Made by a program: the position numbers and the translations under genes
NCBI GenBank assembly: GCA_947175045.1
Contig: CAMWLH010000166.1
Span: forward strand, 1-5,463
Source: an uncultured Clostridia bacterium
GTDB lineage: Bacteria; Bacillota; Clostridia; Oscillospirales; Ruminococcaceae
Direction: 5' to 3'
Length of the DNA: 5,463 bases
Shown: piece by piece, positions 1 through 5,001 of the stretch
Numbering within the stretch: the first letter of the stretch is position 1
How the letters are laid out: each line of letters opens with the position of its first letter
Notes under the pieces: model-generated
What the model was told of the DNA's origin: nothing
The model's input: the letters and a program-made list of their open reading frames with translations, nothing else
Database searches by the model: none

Positions 1-480
1 CACTCCCGAAACGGTATTCGCGATTTTTTCCTTTACCACGGGAGCGGCAGCTCCGGGACAAACCACCGCAACCCCGCGTACCCTCGGGCATATCCTGCCC
101 GTTTCAAGCGGCTCCTTGCCGCTGCCGGCGAGAACGATCTCCGTGCTGCTCGAGCTGCTTTTCGAGGAGGATTCCCCATTGTCGGAGGAGGTCGACTCGG
201 ACTGTGTTTCCTCTGCGAAGACCCGCGTTGTGGTGTTTTCGAGAGTTACCATTACCGTGACGCCGCCAACGCCGTCTATCTGCGATATCAGCTTTTCCAG
301 CCGCTGCTCCAGCTCGCGTTCGATATCTCCCGCGCTTTCTGCGGCGACTGCGGGGGCTTGCTCCGCTTTTTCCCCGAAGGACAAGGTACTCAGAAACAGC
401 AGCAGTATCACCGCCGTTCCCGCAATAATGATAATTTTCTTAGCCTTGTCGCTGCTCAGAAAATCCGTTATTTTTTTCAG
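1..480 (-). CDS. spoIIIAG: Stage III sporulation protein AG, 3' end outside window
   Basis: SpoIIIAG is made in the mother cell and forms a large ring in the space between the two forespore membranes, as part of the SpoIIIA-SpoIIQ channel. Counting from the CTG at 480-478, 160 codons are visible. Residues 1-15 are cytoplasmic and Lys-rich, and about 16-35 form one membrane segment (IIIIAGTAVILLLFL). A ring-building domain follows: the EQRLEKLISQIDGVGGVTVMVTLE stretch falls at about 58-81, a Ser-rich insert at about 92-109 (SSSKSSSSS), and the second part (RGVAVVCPGA) at about 131-140. The frame is open to the window edge, so the C-terminus is missing. The gene follows spoIIIAF after 55 nt. 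No ATG, GTG or well-placed TTG starts this frame; CTG after AAGGGGTGAT is my best start. A one-base deletion that destroyed an ATG start is the alternative. Family assignment is secure from sequence and operon order; the start is not. Confidence 0.9.
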   Translation of the reverse strand, partial: MKKITDFLSSDKAKKIIIIAGTAVILLLFLSTLSFGEKAEQAPAVAAESAGDIERELEQRLEKLISQIDGVGGVTVMVTLENTTTRVFAEETQSESTSSDNGESSSKSSSSSTEIVLAGSGKEPLETGRICPRVRGVAVVCPGAAAPVVKEKIANTVSGV

Positions 481-486
481 TCCGAC

Positions 487-496
487 ATCACCCCTT
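487..496 (-). promoter_or_regulatory. Ribosome binding site deciding the spoIIIAG start
   Basis: AAGGGGTGAT on the minus strand resembles the full anti-Shine-Dalgarno complement AAGGAGGTGAT with one base missing. It ends 6 nt before the in-frame CTG at 480-478. The nearby ATG at 488-486 overlaps this site, with only 2 nt between GGGG and the ATG, and runs into a stop after three codons. Placement therefore favours the CTG unless the sequence lacks one base. Confidence 0.6.
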
Positions 497-520
497 AGAA
501 GCAAGACGGTAAGAAGCAAG
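497..520. repeat. Short direct repeat, two copies of AGAAGCAAG
   Basis: AGAAGCAAG occurs at 497-505 and again at 512-520, a period of 15 bases, in the spoIIIAF-spoIIIAG spacer just upstream of the spoIIIAG ribosome binding site. It looks like a small local duplication. No function is evident, and chance is possible. Confidence 0.35.
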
Positions 521-535
521 AGGAATGAAATCCGC

Positions 536-1003
536 CTATTCTCTTACCGTAACCACGGCTTCGATATCCTCGTCAAGCTGTTCGGCGAGCAGCTTCGCCG
601 CCGCTGCTGCCGCGCCGCGCTGATCCTCGCCTAAAACAAGCTTTACCTGTGATATATTTATGCTGTACAAACCCGAAATATTAACGATAACGTGAATTTC
701 TTCGGGATAAATTCCGTTTTCATTCATCACCTTATACAGCTTGTCCGACATATCCTTGCATATCTTCTTTTGCAGGGATTTGTTTACCTCCCCCGAAAAT
801 CCTATGTAGTCCGAGTTTGCCCCGATCTCATATGCGTCCGCGTTAAGATTGAGCTCCGTACCCGTCAGCGCCGAGGCGCACGTCAGCAAAAACACGCACA
901 CTATCAGCAGCGATATCTGCTTTTCCGCCTTATTTTCGGGAACGAGCATACGGAACAGCGCCGCCGCTATTGCCGCTATGCATACCGTTGTCAAAAACTG
1001 CAT
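536..1003 (-). CDS. spoIIIAF: Stage III sporulation protein AF
   Basis: This is the SpoIIIAF subunit of the SpoIIIA-SpoIIQ complex, 155 residues. Two membrane segments open the protein (about 3-21 and 29-46). They are followed by a soluble region from about 70 to 155 that fits the family's ring-building domain: a helix (SLQKKICKDMSDKLYKVM), a strand (EEIHVIVNIS), a second helix rich in alanine (RGAAAAAAKLLAEQL), and a final strand (IEAVVTVRE). The family is thought to stack as a ring in the intermembrane space with AG. The ATG at 1003-1001 is preceded by GGGAGGT with about 6 nt spacing, so the start is well supported. It lies 53 nt after spoIIIAE. Length is somewhat shorter than I recall for the Bacillus protein, without obvious loss of a domain. 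Confidence 0.92.
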   Translation of the reverse strand: MQFLTTVCIAAIAAALFRMLVPENKAEKQISLLIVCVFLLTCASALTGTELNLNADAYEIGANSDYIGFSGEVNKSLQKKICKDMSDKLYKVMNENGIYPEEIHVIVNISGLYSINISQVKLVLGEDQRGAAAAAAKLLAEQLDEDIEAVVTVRE

Positions 1004-1025
1004 TTTTTTACCTCCCGATCTTTAA

Positions 1026-1053
1026 AAATTTTCCCGTGGGCTAAGCGTTGATC
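1026..1053 (-). repeat. Intergenic repeat core, copy 3 (spoIIIAE-spoIIIAF spacer)
   Basis: Read on the minus strand this is GATCAACGCTTAGCCCACG followed by GGAAAATTT. It starts a few bases after the spoIIIAE stop codon. The same core appears in the other two large spacers of the operon (2205-2235 and 2720-2745). Here GCCCACG runs directly into GGAAAATTTTT and then into the spoIIIAF ribosome binding site, as if an internal hairpin segment had been lost or never gained. Confidence 0.6.
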
Positions 1054-1056
1054 TTT

Positions 1057-2166
1057 TTATTTTCCCGCAACAAGAAGAATTATCACCGCGAAGGTATTCA
1101 GCAGCAGAAAGCAAACCTGCACCGCGAGTATGATCGCCATTACCGACTCGCAGCTTTTGAACAGCTCCGAGAGCTCCTTTAATCCGAATATCTCGCTTGC
1201 GGAACGCGCGCACATCATCGACAGCTTGTAACAGCCTACCGTTATAAGCGTTGGCAGGATTATCGCCGCGGCGGCTATAATCCCGTATGTACCTATGCTG
1301 CCTTTGAGCAGCTCAAGGCTTCCCTGAACCGTATTTACCGCGTCGGAGATAGTCCCGCCCACGATGGGCACTCCCGAGGACACCATAAATTTCGCAGTCC
1401 TTATAAACGTATTGTCCGACGAAGCTGCGACCACGGTCTGCGCGGAGAGTATGCTCATAAACACCGTCATTATCAGCGTCAGACCCCACACCACGAACTT
1501 TTTTATTATCTCTCCCAGCTTTGCCAGGTTGAGCTGCGGGTGTATCGCTCCCGTTACCGAAAGCCCCATTATCGCCCCGCACATAGGAGCTAAAAAATTT
1601 ACCGCAAGCTGCGAGAACAACTGCGTAGCCGCAAGCGAAGCGGCGTTCACCGCCGTTGCGGACAGAGCGTGTCCGAGCACTGCCGTGACCGCGGCAAATA
1701 TGGGTATAAACACCAATATAAAATTAGCCGCGCCGCTTAACATTGTCAGCGTTTCGTTGAGCACATCCCAGACCGCCGTGACGGCTATTCCCGCGCCCGC
1801 CAGAACTCCCACCACTGAGAAAACTCCCTGAAGGCTGCTGCTCCCCGTATCCGCTATCGAATTTGCCATAGCGCAAAGCAGGACGACTCCGCACAGCGAC
1901 ACAAGCAGCTTTAGCGGCTTCACCGCCCGCTCCTTCACCATATCCCATATAAACGTAAGAACTCCCGTGAAGCTCCAGGATAGCGCTCCGCCGTTTTCGG
2001 GAGTGATCCCGCCCTCCTCCAGCAGTTCCGCCGCCGTTTCGGGCACTGCCGCTTCAAGCTGCTCCCGCCCGTAGTCGAACCCGTCCTGCGCCGCTTCCGC
2101 AAAGGCGCTCCCACCGATTATTATCCACAGCAGCAGCGCCGCCGCAATTGAAACTATCCGTCGCAT
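1057..2166 (-). CDS. spoIIIAE: Stage III sporulation protein AE
   Basis: SpoIIIAE is the large polytopic membrane protein of the SpoIIIA complex, 369 residues here. It begins with a clear signal peptide (MRR, a hydrophobic core to about residue 19, then SAFA-EA as a likely cleavage site near 23). An extracytoplasmic region follows to about residue 82. Several membrane segments then follow, at about 86-103, 113-133, 147-168, 175-205, 224-248, 293-311 and 342-366. The stretch around 250-290 (DNTFIRTAKF, then SSGVPIVGGTISDAVNTVQGS) is the kind of sequence I associate with the most conserved part of this family. The ATG follows AGGAG with about 7 nt spacing, and the next upstream gene is spoIIIAD, 80 nt away. 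The family is proposed to form or gate the membrane channel, but its exact role is not settled. Identity is firm. Confidence 0.94.
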   Translation of the reverse strand: MRRIVSIAAALLLWIIIGGSAFAEAAQDGFDYGREQLEAAVPETAAELLEEGGITPENGGALSWSFTGVLTFIWDMVKERAVKPLKLLVSLCGVVLLCAMANSIADTGSSSLQGVFSVVGVLAGAGIAVTAVWDVLNETLTMLSGAANFILVFIPIFAAVTAVLGHALSATAVNAASLAATQLFSQLAVNFLAPMCGAIMGLSVTGAIHPQLNLAKLGEIIKKFVVWGLTLIMTVFMSILSAQTVVAASSDNTFIRTAKFMVSSGVPIVGGTISDAVNTVQGSLELLKGSIGTYGIIAAAAIILPTLITVGCYKLSMMCARSASEIFGLKELSELFKSCESVMAIILAVQVCFLLLNTFAVIILLVAGK

Positions 2167-2204
2167 TTTTATCTCCTGATTTTTTATTTGTTTTCACACT
2201 TATT

Positions 2205-2235
2205 GAAATTCCCCTGCGTGGGCGTTATGTTGATC
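2205..2235 (-). repeat. Intergenic repeat core, copy 2 (spoIIIAD-spoIIIAE spacer)
   Basis: On the minus strand this reads GGATCAACATAACGCCCACG, then CAGGGGAATTTC. It shares GATCAAC, GCCCACG and GGGAAATTT-like blocks with the copy at 1026-1053, and the last two blocks with the copy at 2720-2745. It begins about 10 nt after the spoIIIAD stop. The spacer ends in AAAATCAGGAGATAAAA before the spoIIIAE ATG, almost identical to the sequence before the spoIIIAD ATG. Confidence 0.55.
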
Positions 2236-2246
2236 CGAAGCTGTTT

Positions 2247-2636
2247 TCAATTCCCCAAAAGCCTTGTTACCAGTTCCGCAAGGCTGGTGAACACGGGCAG
2301 CGATACCACCAGAACGGCGGCTCGTCCCGCAAGCTCCAGCTTTGCGGCGATGGCTCCCTCGCCCGCGTCGCGGCAGCAGTCCGCGGAGAACTGCGTTATA
2401 TAGCATACCGCCAGAGCTTTCAGCAGCACCCGCGCGAACTCATTGTCTATTCCCGCTGCCTGTGTGAGAGTATTTAAAGCTTCTATCGAGGGAGCCAGCA
2501 TTGACATGACCGCGCCCAGAATGATTACCCCGCAGGCTATCCCTATCCCCAAAGCCGCCTCGGGCTTGTACTGCCTTACGACAATGCAAAGCACCGCGGA
2601 TATTATAGCTGTTCCCGCAAGTGATACAATGTTCAT
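2247..2636 (-). CDS. spoIIIAD: Stage III sporulation protein AD
   Basis: SpoIIIAD, 129 residues, is an integral membrane component of the SpoIIIA-SpoIIQ complex and is related to the neighbouring SpoIIIAC. Membrane segments are visible at about 4-20, 27-49, 70-85 and 103-120, separated by a short loop. The C-terminal part, with DAGEGAIAAKLELAGRAAV at about 90-108, matches the conserved family signature region. I chose the ATG at 2636-2634 (MNIVSLAGT) because AGGAG lies 5 nt upstream and the protein then starts like its relatives. An upstream in-frame ATG at 2684 would add 16 residues read from the hairpin repeat and has no ribosome binding site. It lies 120 nt downstream of spoIIIAC, the largest gap in the operon. 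Identity is firm. Confidence 0.93.
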   Translation of the reverse strand: MNIVSLAGTAIISAVLCIVVRQYKPEAALGIGIACGVIILGAVMSMLAPSIEALNTLTQAAGIDNEFARVLLKALAVCYITQFSADCCRDAGEGAIAAKLELAGRAAVLVVSLPVFTSLAELVTRLLGN

Positions 2637-2655
2637 TTTATCTCCTGATTTTAAA

Positions 2656-2725
2656 AAATTTTTTGCGACCCGCTCGAGTAACACTCCGCTTCGCTCCGTG
2701 CCACTCAGGCTCCCGCAAAAAATTT
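2656..2725 (-). repeat. Long imperfect hairpin element between spoIIIAC and spoIIIAD
   Basis: The outer arms AAATTTTTTGCG (2656-2667) and CGCAAAAAATTT (2714-2725) are perfect 12-bp inverted repeats. Further in, the minus-strand transcript can pair GAGUGGCAC with GUGUUACUC over nine positions, two of them G-U. The tip contains GCGAAGC, a very stable mini-hairpin sequence. The RNA could therefore fold as one long stem with an internal loop. It ends in an A/U tract, then the spoIIIAD ribosome binding site. It may act as a partial terminator, an RNA stabiliser or a processing site; it may also be a small dispersed mobile repeat. No coding content is evident. Confidence 0.75.
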
Positions 2726-2745
2726 CCCGCGTGGGCTGAATGCTG
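2720..2745 (-). repeat. Intergenic repeat core, copy 1 (spoIIIAC-spoIIIAD spacer)
   Basis: On the minus strand this reads CAGCATTCAGCCCACG, then CGGGAAATTT, leading straight into the hairpin at 2656-2725, with which it overlaps by a few bases. The GCCCACG(CG)GGAAATTT block is shared with the copies at 1026-1053 and 2205-2235. This copy is the only one with the long internal hairpin. Confidence 0.6.
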
Positions 2746-2756
2746 CTTTAACCCTG

Positions 2757-2954
2757 TTACCAAAGCCCAAACACGTTTTTTATAGTATCAAACAGATCCT
2801 CTATCGCGGGAATTATCATCATCAGCACTATTATCAGCCCCGCCACGGTCAGCATCATAGCCTGCTCGTCGTGGTCGGTCTTTTTGAGTATCAGGTTGAG
2901 CACCGCCACGATTATTCCCACTGCGGCTATCTTAAAGATCAGATCAAGTTCCAT
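2757..2954 (-). CDS. spoIIIAC: Stage III sporulation protein AC
   Basis: SpoIIIAC is a 65-residue membrane protein, the usual size for this family. It has two membrane helices (about 5-23 and 33-51) joined by a short charged loop, LKKTDHDEQA, which is the recognisable family feature. The C-terminal tail is IEDLFDTIKNVFGLW. It is thought to work with SpoIIIAD in the membrane part of the SpoIIIA-SpoIIQ channel. The ATG lies 11 nt downstream of the spoIIIAB stop codon. Its Shine-Dalgarno (AGGA in TATAGGACGG) overlaps that stop and is weaker than those of the neighbours, so translational coupling to spoIIIAB is likely. Identity is firm from sequence, size and operon position. Confidence 0.95.
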   Translation of the reverse strand: MELDLIFKIAAVGIIVAVLNLILKKTDHDEQAMMLTVAGLIIVLMMIIPAIEDLFDTIKNVFGLW

Positions 2955-2965
2955 CGCATACCGTC

Positions 2966-3451
2966 CTATATTATCAGCACCGCCGCTCCGATACCGCAGA
3001 GAGCTCCCACCGAGCGGAACAGCTTTCCCTTTTTGGCGGATTCCTCGGCGGCGTGTTTTCTGAGCAAGCTCAGCTTTTCGGAATGAAGCTCTATCAGCGA
3101 CAGTTGTCCGCTTATGTCGCTCGTTCCAAGCGAGCGACCCAGCGAAATCAGCAGCTCCCTTTCCTCCTCATGACAGCAGGGGAGGACCGAGAGCCGTTCG
3201 CATGCCTGCTCCCAGGCGGATTTTATATCGCTGCTGCCGCGGCATTCCCTCAGTATATCCGCGAAGCAGCCCTCCGCTTTTTCGCACAGAATATCCAGCG
3301 TCGGCGCGGCAAAGCGTATTTCTATCTCAAATTCCCCCAGCATTCTTGAAAGCTCCTCCAGCAGAGCCGTCCTGCGTTTCAGCAGCAGGCTTTGTCTTGT
3401 TCCCCATGCCAGACAGATCAAAAATGCCGTCAAAGCAAGTATGATCCTCAT
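2966..3451 (-). CDS. spoIIIAB: Stage III sporulation protein AB
   Basis: SpoIIIAB, 161 residues, is a membrane protein of the SpoIIIA-SpoIIQ complex. It is regarded as a relative of the GspF-type platform proteins of type II secretion, which would pair it with the ATPase SpoIIIAA. An N-terminal membrane helix (about 2-16) and a C-terminal one (about 146-161) bracket a mostly helical cytoplasmic domain. The LGTSDISGQ motif at about 108-116 fits a conserved LGxSDxxxQ pattern I associate with this family. The start codon directly follows the spoIIIAA stop codon with no base between (TAGATG), and GGAGGG inside the end of spoIIIAA serves as its ribosome binding site. Coupled translation of the two proteins is therefore likely. 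Confidence 0.94.
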   Translation of the reverse strand: MRIILALTAFLICLAWGTRQSLLLKRRTALLEELSRMLGEFEIEIRFAAPTLDILCEKAEGCFADILRECRGSSDIKSAWEQACERLSVLPCCHEEERELLISLGRSLGTSDISGQLSLIELHSEKLSLLRKHAAEESAKKGKLFRSVGALCGIGAAVLII

Positions 3452-4303
3452 CTAAATACCCTCCGAACGGTAAACCTCCGTCAGCCGCCCCTTTGTACCG
3501 ATGACCGCGGTGTATTCAAACATGGGAAGAAGCTCGGCGATACCGCTCCGTCGCCTAAGCTCCTCAATGCTTCCCGAATGTGCGGAGGCTATCAGCTTCA
3601 CCCCGCAGAAAAGGCACTGCTCCACCGCCTTGTGATCGCGCCCTATCTCGTCGCAGACAATTATTTCGGGGCTCATTGAGCGCAGCGCGAGAAGTATTCC
3701 CTCGGATTTCGGGCAGCCGCACAGAACGTCTGTGTGCTGCCCTATATCCAGCGTAGGAGTTCCCTTGACGCAGGCGGAGAGCTCGTTTCGGCTGTCTATC
3801 AGCGTTACCTTGTATCGCTCTCCAAGAATACGCGTCAGATCGCGCAGCAGAGTGGTTTTGCCGCACATGGGCTTTCCCGCCAGCAGCAGGGAATGAGGGC
3901 TGTCAAATATTCTGCCGTAAAGCTCCTCGGCACAGCCCTTTACCTGCCTTGCGAGCCTGAGATTAAGCGAGGATATATCCCGCAGGGTCTCTATCTTCCC
4001 GTTTTTCATGACTGCCGTTCCGCATATGCCCACGCGGTGACCGCCGTCCAGGGTCACATATCCTTCGGCGATCTCATTGGTGTAGCTGTGCACCGAGTAA
4101 CGGCAAAGCTCCAGAAAGCAGTTTGAGATATCTTCTGCGCTGAACGGCTCGGAGCAGATATACATTTCGCCCTCAGCGGTCACCGCTGCGGCTCTCCGCC
4201 CCGCTCTTAAACGTATCTCCGCGAGATCGCCCCGTATTCCCGTGAGCCGTATTTTTGCCGCTGCCGTTTTCAGCGGTATTTCCTGTCCTTTTACTGTGAT
4301 CAT
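3452..4303 (-). CDS. spoIIIAA: Stage III sporulation protein AA, AAA-type ATPase
   Basis: SpoIIIAA is the cytoplasmic ATPase of the SpoIIIA-SpoIIQ complex, related to the secretion ATPases that power type II/IV machines. With the start at 4303 it has 283 residues. The Walker A motif GKPMCGKTT lies at 143-151 and the Walker B motif IIVCDEIGR at 214-222. An N-terminal domain (DLAEIRLRAGRRAAAV at about 25-40, then EIAEGYVTLDGGHRVGICG at about 77-95) is typical of the family. The ATG at 4303-4301 is preceded by AAGGAG with 6-7 nt spacing. The frame stays open to an ATG at 4411, but the extra 36 residues read through the predicted promoter and lack a ribosome binding site, so I reject that start. 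It is the first gene of the operon, and its stop abuts the spoIIIAB start. Confidence 0.95.
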   Translation of the reverse strand: MITVKGQEIPLKTAAAKIRLTGIRGDLAEIRLRAGRRAAAVTAEGEMYICSEPFSAEDISNCFLELCRYSVHSYTNEIAEGYVTLDGGHRVGICGTAVMKNGKIETLRDISSLNLRLARQVKGCAEELYGRIFDSPHSLLLAGKPMCGKTTLLRDLTRILGERYKVTLIDSRNELSACVKGTPTLDIGQHTDVLCGCPKSEGILLALRSMSPEIIVCDEIGRDHKAVEQCLFCGVKLIASAHSGSIEELRRRSGIAELLPMFEYTAVIGTKGRLTEVYRSEGI

Positions 4304-4355
4304 ACAGCGCTCCTTTCGGGGTGAGCTTTTTGTCCCCCCCATTTTGCGGTAGTAA

Positions 4356-4385
4356 ATCTTATGCTGGGATTGTCCGAAATAGAAC
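4356..4385 (-). promoter_or_regulatory. Putative sigma-E-type promoter of the spoIIIA operon
   Basis: On the minus strand GTTCTATT (4385-4378) and CATAAGAT (4363-4356) are separated by 14 bp. They match the known sigma-E pattern (roughly GTCATATT and CATACAAT) at 6 of 8 positions each. The predicted start of transcription is near 4349, giving a leader of about 46 nt before the spoIIIAA ATG. The spoIIIA operon is sigma-E-dependent in Bacillus subtilis, which fits. A weaker candidate -10, CATATAGA at 4441-4434, lies further upstream. Confidence 0.55.
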
Positions 4386-4483
4386 GATACACAGCAGCTC
4401 AATATCGTCACGGTGAATTTGTTTGGATAAACCTCTATATGCAGACAAAATTTTTATATACTGATGAAAATTTAATAAACTAC

Positions 4484-4512
4484 TTGACAAATCCTGCGTT
4501 CACTGGTATAAT
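4484..4512 (+). promoter_or_regulatory. Full-consensus housekeeping promoter of the XRE-ImmA unit
   Basis: TTGACA (4484-4489) and TATAAT (4507-4512) match the sigma-A consensus at all twelve positions, with the optimal 17-bp spacer. TGG before the -10 box makes it an extended -10. Transcription should start near 4519, leaving an 84-nt leader. Such a strong promoter in front of a small repressor gene implies tight repression. Confidence 0.9.
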
Positions 4513-4550
4513 ATAAACGTGAACGTTCACTTCGCCGAAGCGCCGTGAAC
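4498..4550. promoter_or_regulatory. Predicted operator: central palindrome with two flanking half-sites
   Basis: GTGAACGTTCAC (4519-4530) is a perfect 12-bp palindrome at the predicted transcription start. Single half-sites lie on both sides: GTTCAC at 4498-4503, in the promoter spacer, and GTGAAC at 4545-4550, in the leader. The half-site centres are about 21, 6 and 20 bp apart, so the outer ones are roughly two helical turns from the centre. This layout fits cooperative binding by the downstream XRE protein as an autorepressor; that link is inferred from position only. Confidence 0.7.
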
Positions 4551-4564
4551 ATATGCCGAAACGC

Positions 4565-4582
4565 CCGCCCCTTAGGGTGCGG
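4565..4582 (+). other. Small leader hairpin before the XRE gene
   Basis: CCGCCCC, loop TTA, GGG-T-GCGG can form a seven-pair stem with one bulged T. It ends 5 nt before the AAGGAG ribosome binding site (4588-4593). No U-tract follows, so it is not an intrinsic terminator. It may stabilise the leader or have no role. Confidence 0.35.
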
Positions 4583-4602
4583 AATATAAGGAGAGCTGAC
4601 CC

Positions 4603-5001
4603 ATGAAAATGAACGAAAAAATTGAGATCATGCTGGGGCGCAAAAGAATGAGAAAAACCGACTTCGCGGAAAGTATCGGTGTTACCTACCGCGCCTTTGC
4701 CAACTACATGAACGGCAGCCGCACTCCCCGCGCGGCAACGCTGGACAAAATGGCGCAGCAGCTTGGGCTGAGCACGGAGTTTCTCACCAACGATAACGAG
4801 GAGCTGGAGCTTACAATAGAGGAGCGCTTCATAAAAAGGGTGTGCGCGGGCAACGCTACCTCCGAGGCGGTGCAGTTTCTGACTCAGTCCCGAGGATTGT
4901 TCGCGGGAAACGATTTGTCCGACGAGGACAAGGAATATCTGCTCAAGGCGCTGATAGATATATATGAGGATGCGCGCAGCAATAAAACGGGAGAAAAGTA
5001 A
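4603..5001 (+). CDS. XRE-family HTH transcriptional regulator
   Basis: This is a 132-residue DNA-binding protein. A lambda-repressor-type helix-turn-helix domain occupies about 4-62. The helix KTDFAESIGV (18-27), turn, and recognition helix TYRAFANYMNG (28-38) are followed by the typical RTPRAATLDKMAQQLGLS segment. Residues 70-126 are helical and charged, with a C-terminal helix LSDEDKEYLLKALIDIYEDA that probably mediates dimerisation. The ATG follows AAGGAG by 9 nt; a second ATG two codons later is also possible. The gene shares a TAATG overlap with the downstream metallopeptidase. It is probably an autorepressor acting at 4498-4550. The pairing recalls ImmR/ImmA of ICEBs1 and DdrO/IrrE of Deinococcus, in which the peptidase cleaves the repressor. 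Targets beyond its own promoter are unknown, and no integrase or phage gene is visible here. Confidence 0.88.
   Translation: MKMNEKIEIMLGRKRMRKTDFAESIGVTYRAFANYMNGSRTPRAATLDKMAQQLGLSTEFLTNDNEELELTIEERFIKRVCAGNATSEAVQFLTQSRGLFAGNDLSDEDKEYLLKALIDIYEDARSNKTGEK

Noticed and set aside
116..634. 172-residue open frame on the plus strand
   Set aside because: It lies antisense to spoIIIAG and spoIIIAF, has biased low-complexity composition and no ribosome binding site; the minus-strand genes explain this DNA.
2637..2684. Upstream ATG extending spoIIIAD by 16 residues
   Set aside because: The added residues come from the hairpin repeat, and only the ATG at 2636 has a spaced AGGAG.
2656..2725. Hairpin read as a true operon-ending terminator
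   Set aside because: The genes downstream (spoIIIAD to AG) have intact frames and no clear separate promoter in the spacer, so full termination here would be incompatible with a working operon; partial attenuation remains possible.
3734..4126. 130-residue open frame on the plus strand
   Set aside because: It is antisense to the ATPase domain of spoIIIAA, whose Walker motifs fix the coding strand.
4334..4340. Run of seven C (G on the minus strand) in the spoIIIAA leader as a phase-variation tract
   Set aside because: It lies upstream of the supported start codon and outside the promoter boxes, so slippage should not alter the protein; the run is short.
4304..4411. Upstream ATG extending spoIIIAA by 36 residues
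   Set aside because: The extension covers the predicted promoter and leader and has no Shine-Dalgarno; the ATG at 4303 has a good one.
4304..4602. Search for a terminator, tRNA, riboswitch or small gene in the divergent spacer
   Set aside because: No GC-rich stem with a following T-tract, no tRNA-like fold and no open frame with a ribosome binding site was found beyond the promoters, operator sites and small hairpin listed.
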